Of a stretch of 64,000 nt of DNA, positions 39,714 to 48,775 are shown piece by piece. The notes beneath the pieces were generated by a model. That model did no database searches, was not told where the DNA came from, and was given only the letters and a program-made list of their open reading frames with translations. Position 1 is the first letter of the stretch, and every line of letters starts with the position of its first letter. The position numbers were made by a program, and so were the translations under genes. Source of the stretch: Paracoccus methylarcula (GTDB lineage: Bacteria > Pseudomonadota > Alphaproteobacteria > Rhodobacterales > Rhodobacteraceae); assembly GCF_003007735.2 (NCBI RefSeq), contig NZ_PXNQ02000001.1:186001-250000 (forward strand). The letters are read 5' to 3'.

Positions 39714-41036
39714 ATGAGCAATAGATCAATCTCCGAACCTGCTCACAATAGTTCGGGTGATGCGGGCGACTCGGGACATGCCGTGTCACCGTCGGATATC
39801 GCCGTCGGCGTCATCATCGGGCGGACCTCCGAGTTCTTCGATTTCTTCGTTTTCGCGATCGCCTCGGTGATCGTCTTCCCGCTGCGATACTTCCCGTTCG
39901 AAGAGCCGCTGAGGGCGACGCTTTGGTCTTTCGCGATCTTTGCGCTCGCGTTTCTCGCCCGCCCCTTGGGAACGGCGATCTTCACCGCAATCGACCGCGT
40001 CTACGGGAAGGGGGTCAAACTGACCATCGCCCTGCTTTTGCTGGGAACTTCGACCGTCGCGATGGGGTTGGTGCCATCCTATGAAAATATCGGCGCAGCC
40101 GCGATCGTCTTCCTGTGCATTTTGCGAATCGGGCAGGGCGTGGCGCTCGGCGGCGCATGGGACGGGCTGCCCGCCCTGCTGGCGGTAACCGCGCCGAAGG
40201 ATCAAAGGGGGTTTTACGCGATGGTGCCGCAGCTCGGCGCCCCGCTTGGCCTGATCGTGGCGAGCCTCCTGTTCGCCTATCTCGTCGCCCAGCTTCCGCA
40301 AGAGGATTTCCTCGATTGGGGATGGCGCTACCCGTTCTTCGTCGCCTTCGCGATCAACGTGGTGGCCCTGTTCGCCCGGCTGCGAATCGTGGTGACGCCG
40401 GAATATGAACGGATGTTCCATGCCCGGGAATTGGAGCCCTCGACCCTGCGCGAGGCGGTCGCCAATGACGGAATGACGATCCTGGTCGGCGCTTTCGTGC
40501 CGCTGGCAACCTTCGCCCTGTTCCACATGGTCACGGTGTTCCCGCTGTCCTGGGTGTTTCTTTACACCGATGAAAGCCTGACCCGCTTCCTGCTGATCGA
40601 ATCCCTGGCCGCAGTGTTCGGCATCGCGGCCATCTTCTTCTCGGGTTTGCTCGCCGACCGGATGGGGCACCGGAAGTTCCTGTTTCAGGGGGCGGTCTAT
40701 ATCGCAGGCTACGCCATCCTCGCGCCGCTGCTCCTGGCACAGGGGGATCTGGGTGAGGCGATCTACATGATCATGGGTTTCGTCATTCTGGGCCTGAATT
40801 TCGGCCAGTCCTCCGGCGCGGTCGCCTCGCTGTTCGAGAGGCGCCGCCGCTATACCGGCTCGGCCATCGTGTCGGACCTGGCATGGCTGTTCGGGGCGGG
40901 ATTTGCACCCCTGGCTGCGCTGGCCCTGTCGGCATGGGGCGGCTTGCCTGCCTCGGGACTTTACCTGCTGTCGGGCGCGATATGCACGTTCCTGGCCCTG
41001 TGGCTGGCGCGCAGGCTGGAATTCGGCAAATCCTGA
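39714..41036 (+). CDS. MFS transporter, metabolite:H+ symporter-like
   Basis: A 440-residue major facilitator with about 12 TM segments; 'VGVIIGRTSEFFDFFVFAIA', 'LARPLGTAIFTAIDRVYGKG', 'LRIGQGVALGGAWDGLPAL' and 'LLADRMGHRKFLFQGAVYI' are typical of the metabolite:H+ symporter (MHS) family, whose members carry organic acids, shikimate or osmolytes. The substrate is unknown. It is divergent from cyoABCD. A 9-bp stem at 41063-41086 follows the stop. Confidence 0.88.
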   Translation: MSNRSISEPAHNSSGDAGDSGHAVSPSDIAVGVIIGRTSEFFDFFVFAIASVIVFPLRYFPFEEPLRATLWSFAIFALAFLARPLGTAIFTAIDRVYGKGVKLTIALLLLGTSTVAMGLVPSYENIGAAAIVFLCILRIGQGVALGGAWDGLPALLAVTAPKDQRGFYAMVPQLGAPLGLIVASLLFAYLVAQLPQEDFLDWGWRYPFFVAFAINVVALFARLRIVVTPEYERMFHARELEPSTLREAVANDGMTILVGAFVPLATFALFHMVTVFPLSWVFLYTDESLTRFLLIESLAAVFGIAAIFFSGLLADRMGHRKFLFQGAVYIAGYAILAPLLLAQGDLGEAIYMIMGFVILGLNFGQSSGAVASLFERRRRYTGSAIVSDLAWLFGAGFAPLAALALSAWGGLPASGLYLLSGAICTFLALWLARRLEFGKS

Positions 41037-41062
41037 TCCATCCCGTCCCGTGACCGGCACAT

Positions 41063-41086
41063 GGGCGGCGCGGCTTTGCGCCGCCC
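41063..41086 (+). terminator. Hairpin after the MFS gene
   Basis: GGGCGGCGC (41063-41071) pairs perfectly with GCGCCGCCC (41078-41086) around a 6-base loop, starting 27 bases after the MFS stop codon; an ATTT follows shortly. It resembles an intrinsic terminator with a poor U-tract. Confidence 0.6.
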
Positions 41087-41167
41087 GGATTTCTGCGGCA
41101 GATGGCATCTTCATTTTCCATGCCGTCCGGGACAGAGTGGGGCCAGGACATGGATAGGGAGGATTCG

Positions 41168-42478
41168 ATGAATCCGAATACGCTCGAAAACTACTGGATG
41201 CCGTTTACCGCGAATCGCGATTTCAAGGCCGATCCGCGCATGGTCGTGTCGGCCGAGGGGATGTATTATACCTCGGAGGACGGGCGGCAGATCATGGATG
41301 GCTCCGCGGGCCTGTGGTGCGCCAATGCCGGGCACAGCCACCCGCTGATCGTCGAGGCGATTTCCAGCACTGCCAAGACGCTGGATTTCGCGCCGATGTT
41401 CAATTTCGGCCATCCCGAGGCGTTCCGGCTGGCGGCCCAGCTTGCGACGCTGTTTCCCGATCCGTTGAACCGCATCTTCTTTGCCAATTCCGGCTCGGAG
41501 GCGGTGGATACGGCGCTGAAGATTTCGCTGGCCTATCACAAGGCGCGGGGCAAGGCCGGAAAGACCCGTTTCATCGGGCGCGAGCGGGGTTATCACGGGG
41601 TGGGATTCGGCGGCATCTCGGTCGGCGGCATCGTGGCGAATCGCAAGCAGTTCAACACCCATCTGCCCGGCGTCGATCACATGCGCCACACCCATGACCC
41701 GGATCGGAACCGTTTCACCCGCGGTGCGGTGTCGCATGGCGCCGAGCTGGCCGATGACCTGGAGCGTCTGGTGGCGTTGCATGGCGCGGAAACCATCGCC
41801 GCCGTGATCGTCGAGCCGGTGGCGGGCTCGACCGGCGTTCTGCCGCCTCCGCAGGGTTACCTTGAGCGCCTGCGCGAGATCGCGACGAAACATGACATCC
41901 TGCTGATCTTCGACGAGGTGATCACTGGCTTCGGTCGCTTGGGCCGTGCGACCGCCTCGGAATATTTCGGCGTGACACCCGACCTGATCACCTTCGCCAA
42001 GGGGGTGACCAGCGGCACGATCCCGATGGGGGGCGTGGCGGCGGCGCAATTCATCTATGATGCGGTGGTCGAGAATTCCGAGACTCCGATCGAACTGTTC
42101 CACGGCTATACCTATTCGGCCCACCCGGTCGCCACGGCGGCGGCATTGGCGACCCTGCGTGCCTATACCGAAGAGGGGATGTTCGAGAACGCCGCCAATC
42201 TGGAGCAGGCCTGGGGCGATGCGTTCCATGCGCTGAAGGATGCCGCATATGTTACCGATATCCGCACCATCGGGCTGGTTGCGGGGGTGGAGCTTGCCAG
42301 CCGTGACGGCGCCCCCGGTGCACGGGCCTATGAGGTGATGAAACGGGCCTGGGCCAAGGGGCTCATGGTCCGCGTGACCGGAGACATCATCGCCCTGTCG
42401 CCGCCGCTGATCCTGTCGGAAGCCGATATCGGCTTCATGACCGATACGCTGCGCGGGGTCCTGGCCGAAACGGCCTGA
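41168..42478 (+). CDS. Class III omega-aminotransferase (beta-alanine:pyruvate type)
   Basis: A 436-residue PLP enzyme whose N-terminus 'LENYWMPFTANRDFKADPRM' and 'AEGMYYTSEDGRQIMDGSAG' match the beta-alanine-pyruvate aminotransferases. The PLP Lys is in 'LITFAKGVTSGTIPMGG', the Asp in 'LLIFDEVITGFGRLG'. It probably transfers the amino group of beta-alanine or another omega-amino acid/amine to pyruvate; substrate range cannot be fixed. ATG 41168 follows GGGAGG by 5 bases, so upstream in-frame ATGs are rejected. It is followed by a 12-bp hairpin. Confidence 0.92.
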   Translation: MNPNTLENYWMPFTANRDFKADPRMVVSAEGMYYTSEDGRQIMDGSAGLWCANAGHSHPLIVEAISSTAKTLDFAPMFNFGHPEAFRLAAQLATLFPDPLNRIFFANSGSEAVDTALKISLAYHKARGKAGKTRFIGRERGYHGVGFGGISVGGIVANRKQFNTHLPGVDHMRHTHDPDRNRFTRGAVSHGAELADDLERLVALHGAETIAAVIVEPVAGSTGVLPPPQGYLERLREIATKHDILLIFDEVITGFGRLGRATASEYFGVTPDLITFAKGVTSGTIPMGGVAAAQFIYDAVVENSETPIELFHGYTYSAHPVATAAALATLRAYTEEGMFENAANLEQAWGDAFHALKDAAYVTDIRTIGLVAGVELASRDGAPGARAYEVMKRAWAKGLMVRVTGDIIALSPPLILSEADIGFMTDTLRGVLAETA

Positions 42479-42496
42479 TCCTCGCGTCGTCGAATA

Positions 42497-42527
42497 GGCA
42501 GGCCGCGGCGATGCTCCGCGGCCTGCC
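42497..42527 (+). terminator. 12-bp perfect hairpin after the aminotransferase gene
   Basis: GGCAGGCCGCGG (42497-42508) and CCGCGGCCTGCC (42516-42527) form a perfect stem with a 7-base loop, 18 bases after the stop codon. There is no T-run, so it may be a weak or Rho-assisted terminator. Confidence 0.6.
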
Positions 42528-42647
42528 GTCTCCTGCAGGGTGAAATGGTTGCGCAGGCCGCCGGCCTGGCCCGGGCCGGATGCGTTTTCCACTCCAAGTC
42601 AATTGCTTCTCGCGCTATAGACGGCTGAAACCAGCAGAAAAATTCCG

Positions 42648-43256
42648 ATGGCCACAGAAAGACGCAAGAAATCCGATCATGTCGCGCAGACCCTTGCGAT
42701 GGAGATCGTCAGGGGCAGGTTCGCGCCCGGCGAAAAGCTGCGCCAGGATCGGATCTCACAGGAATTCGGGACCAGCCATGTACCGGTGCGGGAGGCGCTC
42801 TTGCAGCTTGTCGCGCAGGGACTTGCCATCAGCCTGCCGCGCCGTGGTATCTGCGTGGCGCCGATGGATCAGACCGCCATTCACGAACTCAAGGTGATGC
42901 GGCAGGCGCTGGAGCCGACCGCCTTGCTGCATTCGGTGCCGAACCTGACCGGCGAGCAGATCGAGGCGGCCGATGAGGCGCGGCTGAGATGCGATGCGGC
43001 GCAGGCCGTCTTCGAATGGGAGGAGGCCAACAGGTCCTTCCATAACCTGGTGATCGCAGGCTGCGGGATGCCGCGGCTGATCGAGGAGATCGGCAAGCTG
43101 CAACTCCTCTATGCGCGGCATTTCCTGGCCCATCACACGGCCCGCTGGCGGCAGCGCGATGACACGGATCACCAGGCGATCATGTCCGCGATCCGCGCCC
43201 GTGACGCCCGCCGGGCATCCGTGGTCCTGCAACGTCACCTGTCGCGGTTGACCTGA
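42648..43256 (+). CDS. bioR: GntR-family regulator, probable biotin regulator BioR
   Basis: A 202-residue GntR protein: winged helix at about residues 10-75 ('LRQDRISQEFGTSHVPVREA', 'GLAISLPRRGICVAPMD') and a C-terminal FCD ligand domain with His residues. BioR regulators of alphaproteobacteria are of this type, usually lie beside bio genes and bind TTATAGATAA-like boxes; two such boxes precede bioB here (48631, 48672). The gene is convergent with the bio operon and overlaps bioC by 22 bases. Its own upstream region has only a weak match (ctatagacgg at 42615-42624), so autoregulation is uncertain. Confidence 0.8.
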   Translation: MATERRKKSDHVAQTLAMEIVRGRFAPGEKLRQDRISQEFGTSHVPVREALLQLVAQGLAISLPRRGICVAPMDQTAIHELKVMRQALEPTALLHSVPNLTGEQIEAADEARLRCDAAQAVFEWEEANRSFHNLVIAGCGMPRLIEEIGKLQLLYARHFLAHHTARWRQRDDTDHQAIMSAIRARDARRASVVLQRHLSRLT

Positions 43257-44020
43257 TCGCGCCGGTTCCTGCGCGCGATGATCCATATCGGATGATAGGT
43301 CAGCGGCACGCCGCCGGGACCGCCGAATTGCCGGATATAATCCCGCGAGAACCTGTTCAGATCTCCCCTGGTCCAGTTGCGTGAGGAACCCGCATTCACC
43401 CCCGTCGCGCGAAGATGACGCAGCACATCCATGGGCGTATCGAAGGTCAGGCGATGAAGCCTCTCCCCGGTTTCGACAATGGTGACGCCGGTATCGCAAA
43501 GCGCATCGGCCAGCGTTTCCGGACGACAGAGGCCCGGTGCCTGCGGCTCAAAACCCAGCCCGGAGAGTTCGCGATATTGCGACGGCCCGAAGCCGGAAAT
43601 CGCCAGCCACCCGCCGGGCCTCAGCCTTTCCGCAGCACGTCTTGCCAGCGACGCCGGATCGTCCAGCCATTGGATGGTCGAGGCCGAAAGGATCAGGTCC
43701 GGCGCCTCCGGCCAGGCGATATCGCGCAGATCGCCGCAGATGAATTCCGCATTGAATGTTGCGGCGGTTTCTGCGGCCGGCATGGCCAGATCGTTGAGCG
43801 AGAGCCTCGTGACCTGAAAGCTGCGGCGCAAGGCCTGTGTCAGGTGCCCGGTGCCGCATCCGAACTCGAAGACATTCTCGAACTTGTCGGGTGCACCCTT
43901 GGCTGCCAGGCGCGCGATCAGAAACCGGGCGATCGCGGCCTGCTGGGTGGCGCATCGGTGATAGCTGTCGAAGCTGCGCTCGAAACTGCGCCGGATCCGC
44001 GGCGCCGCGATGGCGCTCAT
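43235..44020 (-). CDS. bioC: Malonyl-ACP O-methyltransferase BioC
   Basis: BioC methylates malonyl-ACP with SAM so that fatty-acid enzymes can elongate it to pimeloyl-ACP methyl ester. The 261-residue protein has the SAM motif 'VFEFGCGTGHLTQAL', 'DLILSASTIQWLDDPASLAR' and 'LRPGGWLAISGFGPSQYREL', all usual for BioC. ATG 44020 overlaps the bioG stop by 4 bases. It is the last gene of bioBFDAGC and overlaps the tail of the convergent bioR. Confidence 0.92.
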   Translation of the reverse strand: MSAIAAPRIRRSFERSFDSYHRCATQQAAIARFLIARLAAKGAPDKFENVFEFGCGTGHLTQALRRSFQVTRLSLNDLAMPAAETAATFNAEFICGDLRDIAWPEAPDLILSASTIQWLDDPASLARRAAERLRPGGWLAISGFGPSQYRELSGLGFEPQAPGLCRPETLADALCDTGVTIVETGERLHRLTFDTPMDVLRHLRATGVNAGSSRNWTRGDLNRFSRDYIRQFGGPGGVPLTYHPIWIIARRNRRDQVNRDR

Positions 44021-44637
44021 GTCAGCCAATCCTCCCATCTCTGCCCCGCCGCGAAAGGCTGATGCGCAGCGGACAGGAAGCGAACCGCATCAGCCTGTGC
44101 GGACCAGGCGGCGATCTGCGCCCGGGGCGGGATGATCCGGTCCCGTTCCGCGATCCAGATCCTGTCAAATGACCGTTCAGGCGCGGATCCCCGCTGGATG
44201 ATGGCGCGCAGTTCCTGCTGCCTTGCATCGGGATCGATTGCGGGAAGTGAAGCGGAATGCCCGCAGCGCCGGGCGAAGCCGGCAAAACTGGCGGGGGACA
44301 AGCTGCGCGCCGTTGCCTCTATGATCTCGGGTGCAATGCCCATGTCCCTGCTCGCGGGATGGGCGGTCCCGTTCACGGCGACAAGCCGGGCCGGATGCCA
44401 GCCGGTCCCGTGAAGCCAATGCAGCATCGAGGCCACCCCGAAGGAATATCCCAGCAGGCTGCTTTGCTCGTAAGAAGCTGCAATCATCGGATCGAGATCG
44501 AGTTGCCGGTAATCCTCGACGACCAGCAGATCCGCCCTGCTTTGCATGCCCGCGAAGATCCCTGGCCCGAGGCCCCAGCCCCCGAAAACGATCAGCAGAT
44601 GACGCGCCCCGTTCCGTTGCAGCCAGTGTCGTTTCAT
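44017..44637 (-). CDS. bioG: Pimeloyl-ACP methyl ester esterase BioG
   Basis: BioG removes the methyl group from pimeloyl-ACP methyl ester, ending chain elongation. The 206-residue protein begins 'MKRHWLQRNGARHLLIVFGG' and carries the nucleophile Ser in 'LLGYSFGVASML' (GxSxG), an Asp and a late His ('AAHQPF'), the BioG (DUF452) pattern. It takes the place of BioH of enterics. Start ATG 44637 overlaps the bioA stop by 4 bases. Confidence 0.9.
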   Translation of the reverse strand: MKRHWLQRNGARHLLIVFGGWGLGPGIFAGMQSRADLLVVEDYRQLDLDPMIAASYEQSSLLGYSFGVASMLHWLHGTGWHPARLVAVNGTAHPASRDMGIAPEIIEATARSLSPASFAGFARRCGHSASLPAIDPDARQQELRAIIQRGSAPERSFDRIWIAERDRIIPPRAQIAAWSAQADAVRFLSAAHQPFAAGQRWEDWLT

Positions 44638-45920
44638 GACGCGCCAGCGGCCAGCGAAACCATTTCGGCGGTCACGCGCGAGAGTTGTTCGGGGGTGATG
44701 ATGAAAGGCGGCATGCAATAGATGTTCCGGCCAAAGGGACGCAGCCAGATTCCGGTTCGGGATGCCCGGGCATGGGCGATGCGCGGGTCCACCCTGTCCT
44801 TCATCTCGATCACGCCGATCGCGCCGAGAGTGCGGATATCCGCCACGCCGGGCAAGTTGCGCGCCGCTTCCAGTTCCTCGCGCATCTGGGTTTCGATCTG
44901 CGCCACCCGGTCCCGCCACGCGCCGTCTTCCAAAAGGGAGAGGCTGGCGGCTCCGGCAGCGCAGGCCAGCGGATTGGCCATATAGGTCGGCCCGTGCATG
45001 AACACGCCCGCCGCATCATTTCCGATTTCCGCGGCAATATGCGCCGTCGCTACCGTGGCGGCGAGTGAGATATGTCCACCGGTCAACGCCTTCCCCAGGC
45101 ACAGGATGTCTGGCGTGATGCCTGCATGATCCATCGCGAACATTCGCCCGCTACGCCCGAAACCCGTGGCGATCTCGTCGAAGATCAGCAGGACGTCATG
45201 AGCCGCGCAAAGCGCCTTGGCACCGCGAAGCCATTCGGGATGGTAGAAATACATCCCGCCCGCGCCCTGCACCACGGGCTCAAGGATCAGCGCGGCAATT
45301 CCGTTACCTTTCGCGGCCAGCAATGCCTCCAGCCCGGCAAGGCCGTTGCGGTCGGGGGCATCCGGCCATGCCTCTCCGAACCTGACCGGCGGGCGTGGCA
45401 GGAAATTCTGGATCGAAAGCGCGCCGCGAAACAGCCCGTGCATGCCGTTGACCGGATCGCAGACGCTCATCGCTTTCCACGAGTCGCCATGATAGCCGCC
45501 GCGAATGGTGGCGAAGCCGGTTTTGTTCCCGCGCCCCATTGCCATCTGGTACTGAACCGCCATTTTCAACGCGACTTCGACCGAAACCGAGCCGCTGTCG
45601 CAAAAGAAGATGCGGTCGAGCCCTTGGGGAAGAAGGCGCGTCAGACTGCGTCCCATGTCGATGGCCGGCTGATGCGTCAGTCCGCCGAACATCACATGCG
45701 GCATCCGTCGAAGCTGCGCCTCCATCGCGGCGACAATCACCGGATGTCGGTGGCCATGGCTGGCGCACCACCAGGACGACATGGCGTCGATCATCCGCGT
45801 CCCGTCCGGGCGGATCAGCCAGACACCCTCGGCCTCGGCAATCATATGCGTCGGACCGGGATCGGAGAGGCTGCTATAGGGGTGCCACAGATGGCAAGCG
45901 TCGAATTCCGTCGGAGTCAT
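44634..45920 (-). CDS. bioA: Adenosylmethionine-8-amino-7-oxononanoate aminotransferase
   Basis: BioA converts 7-keto-8-aminopelargonate to 7,8-diaminopelargonate with SAM as amino donor. The 428-residue PLP enzyme has 'HLWHPYSSLSDPGPTHMI', 'AMSSWWCASHGHRHPVIVAA', 'FFCDSGSVSVEVALKMAVQY', 'LLIFDEIATGFGRSGRMFAM' and the PLP Lys in 'LCLGKALTGGHISLAATVAT'. ATG 45920 overlaps the bioD stop by 4 bases; the longer frame upstream is shadow of bioD. Confidence 0.96.
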   Translation of the reverse strand: MTPTEFDACHLWHPYSSLSDPGPTHMIAEAEGVWLIRPDGTRMIDAMSSWWCASHGHRHPVIVAAMEAQLRRMPHVMFGGLTHQPAIDMGRSLTRLLPQGLDRIFFCDSGSVSVEVALKMAVQYQMAMGRGNKTGFATIRGGYHGDSWKAMSVCDPVNGMHGLFRGALSIQNFLPRPPVRFGEAWPDAPDRNGLAGLEALLAAKGNGIAALILEPVVQGAGGMYFYHPEWLRGAKALCAAHDVLLIFDEIATGFGRSGRMFAMDHAGITPDILCLGKALTGGHISLAATVATAHIAAEIGNDAAGVFMHGPTYMANPLACAAGAASLSLLEDGAWRDRVAQIETQMREELEAARNLPGVADIRTLGAIGVIEMKDRVDPRIAHARASRTGIWLRPFGRNIYCMPPFIITPEQLSRVTAEMVSLAAGAS

Positions 45921-46537
45921 GGCGCTTTCCGGATGGTGTCGAGATCGATGGCCTTGAAGGCTTCCAGCAGGGCCGGGCGGCTCAGTTCCGGCAAGGGATC
46001 GAGGCGCCCGAGATGGCGCGTATCGCAAATGTCGACGATGCTCTGTTCCACTTCGGGCTCCGGGGGGCCGTTGAAAACTACGCCAAGCACCGGGCAACCC
46101 GCCCGGCGCAGGGCCGCAAGCGACAGGGCGGTATGGTTGATCGTCCCGAGAGCGGTGAGCGCGACAAGGATGACCGGGGCCTGCCAGCGGGTAAAGAGAT
46201 CAAGATAGAAACTCTGGCGATTGAGCGGCACCATCACCCCGCCGGCGCCCTCGACGATCAGCAGGCCATCAGTCTGTGGCAGCGAAAGCGCGTCGAGATC
46301 AATGGTCAATCCCAAGTCTTCCGCCGCGAGATGTGGCGAGGCCGGGAGGCGAAGCCGGTAGCGCTCGGGGAGAACCCGGCAATTGGTAAGGGCGCTGACG
46401 GTTTCGGTATCGGTTGCCTCTTCCAGCCCGGCCTGAACGGGTTTCCAGTAGCTGGCCCTCAGAGCCGCCGCCAATCCGGCGGCGAAAACGGTTTTCCCGA
46501 CGCCGGTGCCCGTGCCGGTGATCACGAGGGTACTCAT
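45917..46537 (-). CDS. bioD: Dethiobiotin synthetase
   Basis: BioD closes the ureido ring to make dethiobiotin from diaminopelargonate, CO2 and ATP. The 206-residue protein has the P-loop 'VITGTGTGVGKTVFAAGLAA', substrate Lys 'YWKPVQAGLEE', 'LLIVEGAGGVMVPLNRQ' and 'VVFNGPPEPE'. ATG 46537 overlaps the bioF stop by 4 bases. Confidence 0.96.
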   Translation of the reverse strand: MSTLVITGTGTGVGKTVFAAGLAAALRASYWKPVQAGLEEATDTETVSALTNCRVLPERYRLRLPASPHLAAEDLGLTIDLDALSLPQTDGLLIVEGAGGVMVPLNRQSFYLDLFTRWQAPVILVALTALGTINHTALSLAALRRAGCPVLGVVFNGPPEPEVEQSIVDICDTRHLGRLDPLPELSRPALLEAFKAIDLDTIRKAP

Positions 46538-47664
46538 GACCCTCCCCTTCTGCATGCCGCGATGGCCTGGAACAGCGCGGAGATCTCCGGCTCGGTCACC
46601 TGCCCGGTGATCGATATGCGCAACCGCGATGTACCGCGCGGAACGGTTGGCGGGCGGATGCCGCGAATGTCGAAACCTTGCGTTTGCAGGCTTGCCGCCA
46701 AGCCCATCGCGGTGCTGTCCGATCCCAGAATGACCGGGATGATCTGGCTGTGCAGCCCCTCAAGCCCGCATGAGTGGAAAGCCATGTCATGAGCGTGACG
46801 GATGCGTTTGCGGGCGGCGGCTTGCAGGCCCGGCCCGGCCTGTAATGCCCTCAGCGAAGCGCGGACAAGCGCGGCATCCAGCGGTGACGGGGCGGTGGCG
46901 AAGATGAAGGGCCGGGCGCGGTTGATCAGCATATCCACCATGACCCGCGCGCCGCAGATCAACCCGCCCGCGACACCAAGCCCCTTGCCGCAGGTATGCA
47001 GGCTCAGCACTTCCGCCCGCAATCCATGTGCAAGCCCTCGCCCTTCCGTGCCGAAGACGCCGGTGGCATGCGCTTCATCCACCACCAGGATCGCGCCGGT
47101 CTCGCAGGCAAGCGCATCCAGATCGGCGAGCGGCGCGAGATCTCCTTCCATGGAATACACGCTCTCAACGGCAAGCCAGACCTGCCCTTGCCCACCAGCG
47201 GCACGCCATGCGCGCAATTCGTCCCGCGCCGCATCCGCGTCATTATGGGCAAAGCTGCGCGTATCCGCCCGGCCAAGGCGCATGCCTTCATGGGCGCTCG
47301 CATGGATCAGCGCATCATGCAGCACCAGATCCCCCTGTGCGGGAAGCGTCGAAAACAGCGCCTGGTTGGCCTGGAATCCCCCGCCAAGGTAAAGCGCGGC
47401 CTCACTGCCGAAGAACGCCGCCGCCTCGGCTTCGAGCGCCTCGTGCTCGGGGTGATTGCCGCGCAGCAGGCGCGAGCCGCCCGATCCCACCGGCACGCCG
47501 CGATCGATCGCCTCCCGTGCCGCCCTGCGCAGAAGCGCGGAATCCGCCAGCCCGAGATAGTCGTTCGAAGCGAAATCCAGACCCCGCCGCGGCAAAAGCC
47601 TGCGCAGCCGGTGCCGAGCGGCCAGCCCCTCCAGCACCCCGTCAAAACGCGTCAGCGCCGTCAT
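46534..47664 (-). CDS. bioF: 8-amino-7-oxononanoate synthase
   Basis: BioF condenses pimeloyl-ACP with alanine to give 8-amino-7-oxononanoate. The 376-residue PLP enzyme contains '[20 protein letters not shown]', '[20 protein letters not shown]', '[20 protein letters not shown]' and the PLP Lys in '[18 protein letters not shown]'. It overlaps bioB by 4 bases, confirming the bioBFDAGC order. Confidence 0.96.
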   Translation of the reverse strand: MTALTRFDGVLEGLAARHRLRRLLPRRGLDFASNDYLGLADSALLRRAAREAIDRGVPVGSGGSRLLRGNHPEHEALEAEAAAFFGSEAALYLGGGFQANQALFSTLPAQGDLVLHDALIHASAHEGMRLGRADTRSFAHNDADAARDELRAWRAAGGQGQVWLAVESVYSMEGDLAPLADLDALACETGAILVVDEAHATGVFGTEGRGLAHGLRAEVLSLHTCGKGLGVAGGLICGARVMVDMLINRARPFIFATAPSPLDAALVRASLRALQAGPGLQAAARKRIRHAHDMAFHSCGLEGLHSQIIPVILGSDSTAMGLAASLQTQGFDIRGIRPPTVPRGTSRLRISITGQVTEPEISALFQAIAACRRGGS

Positions 47665-48629
47665 TCAGCGGCTTTCCCCGCCGTGTCGCATTCGGCGGTC
47701 ATCGGCTGGATGCCAAGCCTTTCGAACAGCGCCATATCCTTGTCTTCCCCGGGATTCCCGGCTGTCAGCAGCCTGTCGCCGACGAAGATCGAATTCGCCC
47801 CGGCAAAGAAGCACATGGCCTGCATCTCGTCGCTCATCCCGCTGCGCCCGGCCGAGAGGCGCACATGCGAGCGCGGCATCATGATGCGGGCCACGGCGAT
47901 GACGCGGATGAATGCAATCGGGTCCAGCGGTTCGATATCCGCAAGCGGTGTGCCGGCCTGCGGCATCAGCATGTTGATCGGCACGGATTCCGGCGGCTCC
48001 GGCAGGTTGGCCAAAGTGACCAGCATGTCGATACGGTCCTGCGCCTCTTCGCCCATGCCGAGAATGCCACCCGAACACAGCTTGATATCCGCCTCGCGCA
48101 CCCGGTTCAGCGTATCGATCCTCTCCGCAAAGCTCCGGGTGGTGATGACCTCGGGATAGTAACGCTCGGATGTGTCGATATTGTGGTTGTAGTAATCAAG
48201 CCCCGCATCGCGCAGCCGGATGACCTGATCGTCGTCAAGCATCCCCAGGGTCATGCAGCTTTCCATGCCCAGTGCCTTGACGCCTTCGATCATCGCAACC
48301 AGGGCGTCCATGTCGCGCGGCTTCGGCTCTCTCCAGGCCGCGCCCATGCAGAACCGGGTCGCTCCGGCAGCACGGGCCTTTCTCGCCTCGCTCAGCACGC
48401 GCTCCACCTCGATCAGTTTCGAAGCCGGGAGGCCGGAGCCGTTGCGTGCCGATTGCGAGCAATAGGCGCAATCCTCGGCGCAGCCGCCGGTCTTGATCGA
48501 GAGCAGCTTGGACATCTGGACCCGGTTCGGGTCGAAATGCCTGCGATGCGTGCCTTGCGCCTGAAACAGCAGGTCCATCAGGGGCTGGTCATGCAGCTTT
48601 TGCGCGTCTTGTCTGGTCCAGCAGGTCAT
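47661..48629 (-). CDS. bioB: Biotin synthase
   Basis: BioB is a radical SAM enzyme that inserts sulfur into dethiobiotin. The 322-residue protein has the cluster motif CxxxCxxC in '[16 protein letters not shown]', plus '[16 protein letters not shown]', '[20 protein letters not shown]', '[10 protein letters not shown]' and '[20 protein letters not shown]' with the second-cluster ligand region. Its ATG at 48629 directly follows a BioR-type box, and no clear ribosome site is present (GGAT 13-16 bases upstream at best), so the operator overlaps the translation-initiation region. Confidence 0.96.
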   Translation of the reverse strand: MTCWTRQDAQKLHDQPLMDLLFQAQGTHRRHFDPNRVQMSKLLSIKTGGCAEDCAYCSQSARNGSGLPASKLIEVERVLSEARKARAAGATRFCMGAAWREPKPRDMDALVAMIEGVKALGMESCMTLGMLDDDQVIRLRDAGLDYYNHNIDTSERYYPEVITTRSFAERIDTLNRVREADIKLCSGGILGMGEEAQDRIDMLVTLANLPEPPESVPINMLMPQAGTPLADIEPLDPIAFIRVIAVARIMMPRSHVRLSAGRSGMSDEMQAMCFFAGANSIFVGDRLLTAGNPGEDKDMALFERLGIQPMTAECDTAGKAAE

Positions 48630-48630
48630 T

Positions 48631-48640
48631 TTATAGATAA
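48631..48640. promoter_or_regulatory. BioR-type operator, box 1
   Basis: TTATAGATAA (TTATCTATAA on the minus strand) matches the published BioR consensus for alphaproteobacteria and lies one base upstream of the bioB start codon. A bound repressor here would block the leader and the ribosome site at once. Recognition by the gene at 42648 is inferred. Confidence 0.8.
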
Positions 48641-48671
48641 TTTATCCGGATTCTTATGATTGACATAGTTT

Positions 48672-48681
48672 TTATCTATTA
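48672..48681. promoter_or_regulatory. BioR-type operator, box 2, inside the bioB promoter
   Basis: TTATCTATTA differs from the BioR consensus by one base. On the minus strand it follows a perfect -35 hexamer TTGACA (48696-48691) and overlaps the likely -10 (about 48674-48669, TAAAAA-like). A repressor at this place would occlude RNA polymerase. The centres of boxes 1 and 2 are 41 bases apart, about four helical turns. Confidence 0.7.
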
Positions 48682-48775
48682 ATTGAGTGCTGTCAAACCC
48701 TGAATATGTCGCCACTTGCCACAGACATCTGCTGGAATGGGTGGGGGCGTGTCGGACAGGGCAGAACAAGCCATC

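Noticed and set aside
42648-43256. GntR gene as regulator of the omega-aminotransferase upstream
   Set aside because: A 12-bp hairpin separates them, and the bio operon with matching BioR boxes is the better target; the alternative is not excluded.
47028-48659. A 543-residue plus-strand frame
   Set aside because: Antisense to bioF and bioB and low-complexity Arg/Pro/Ala content.
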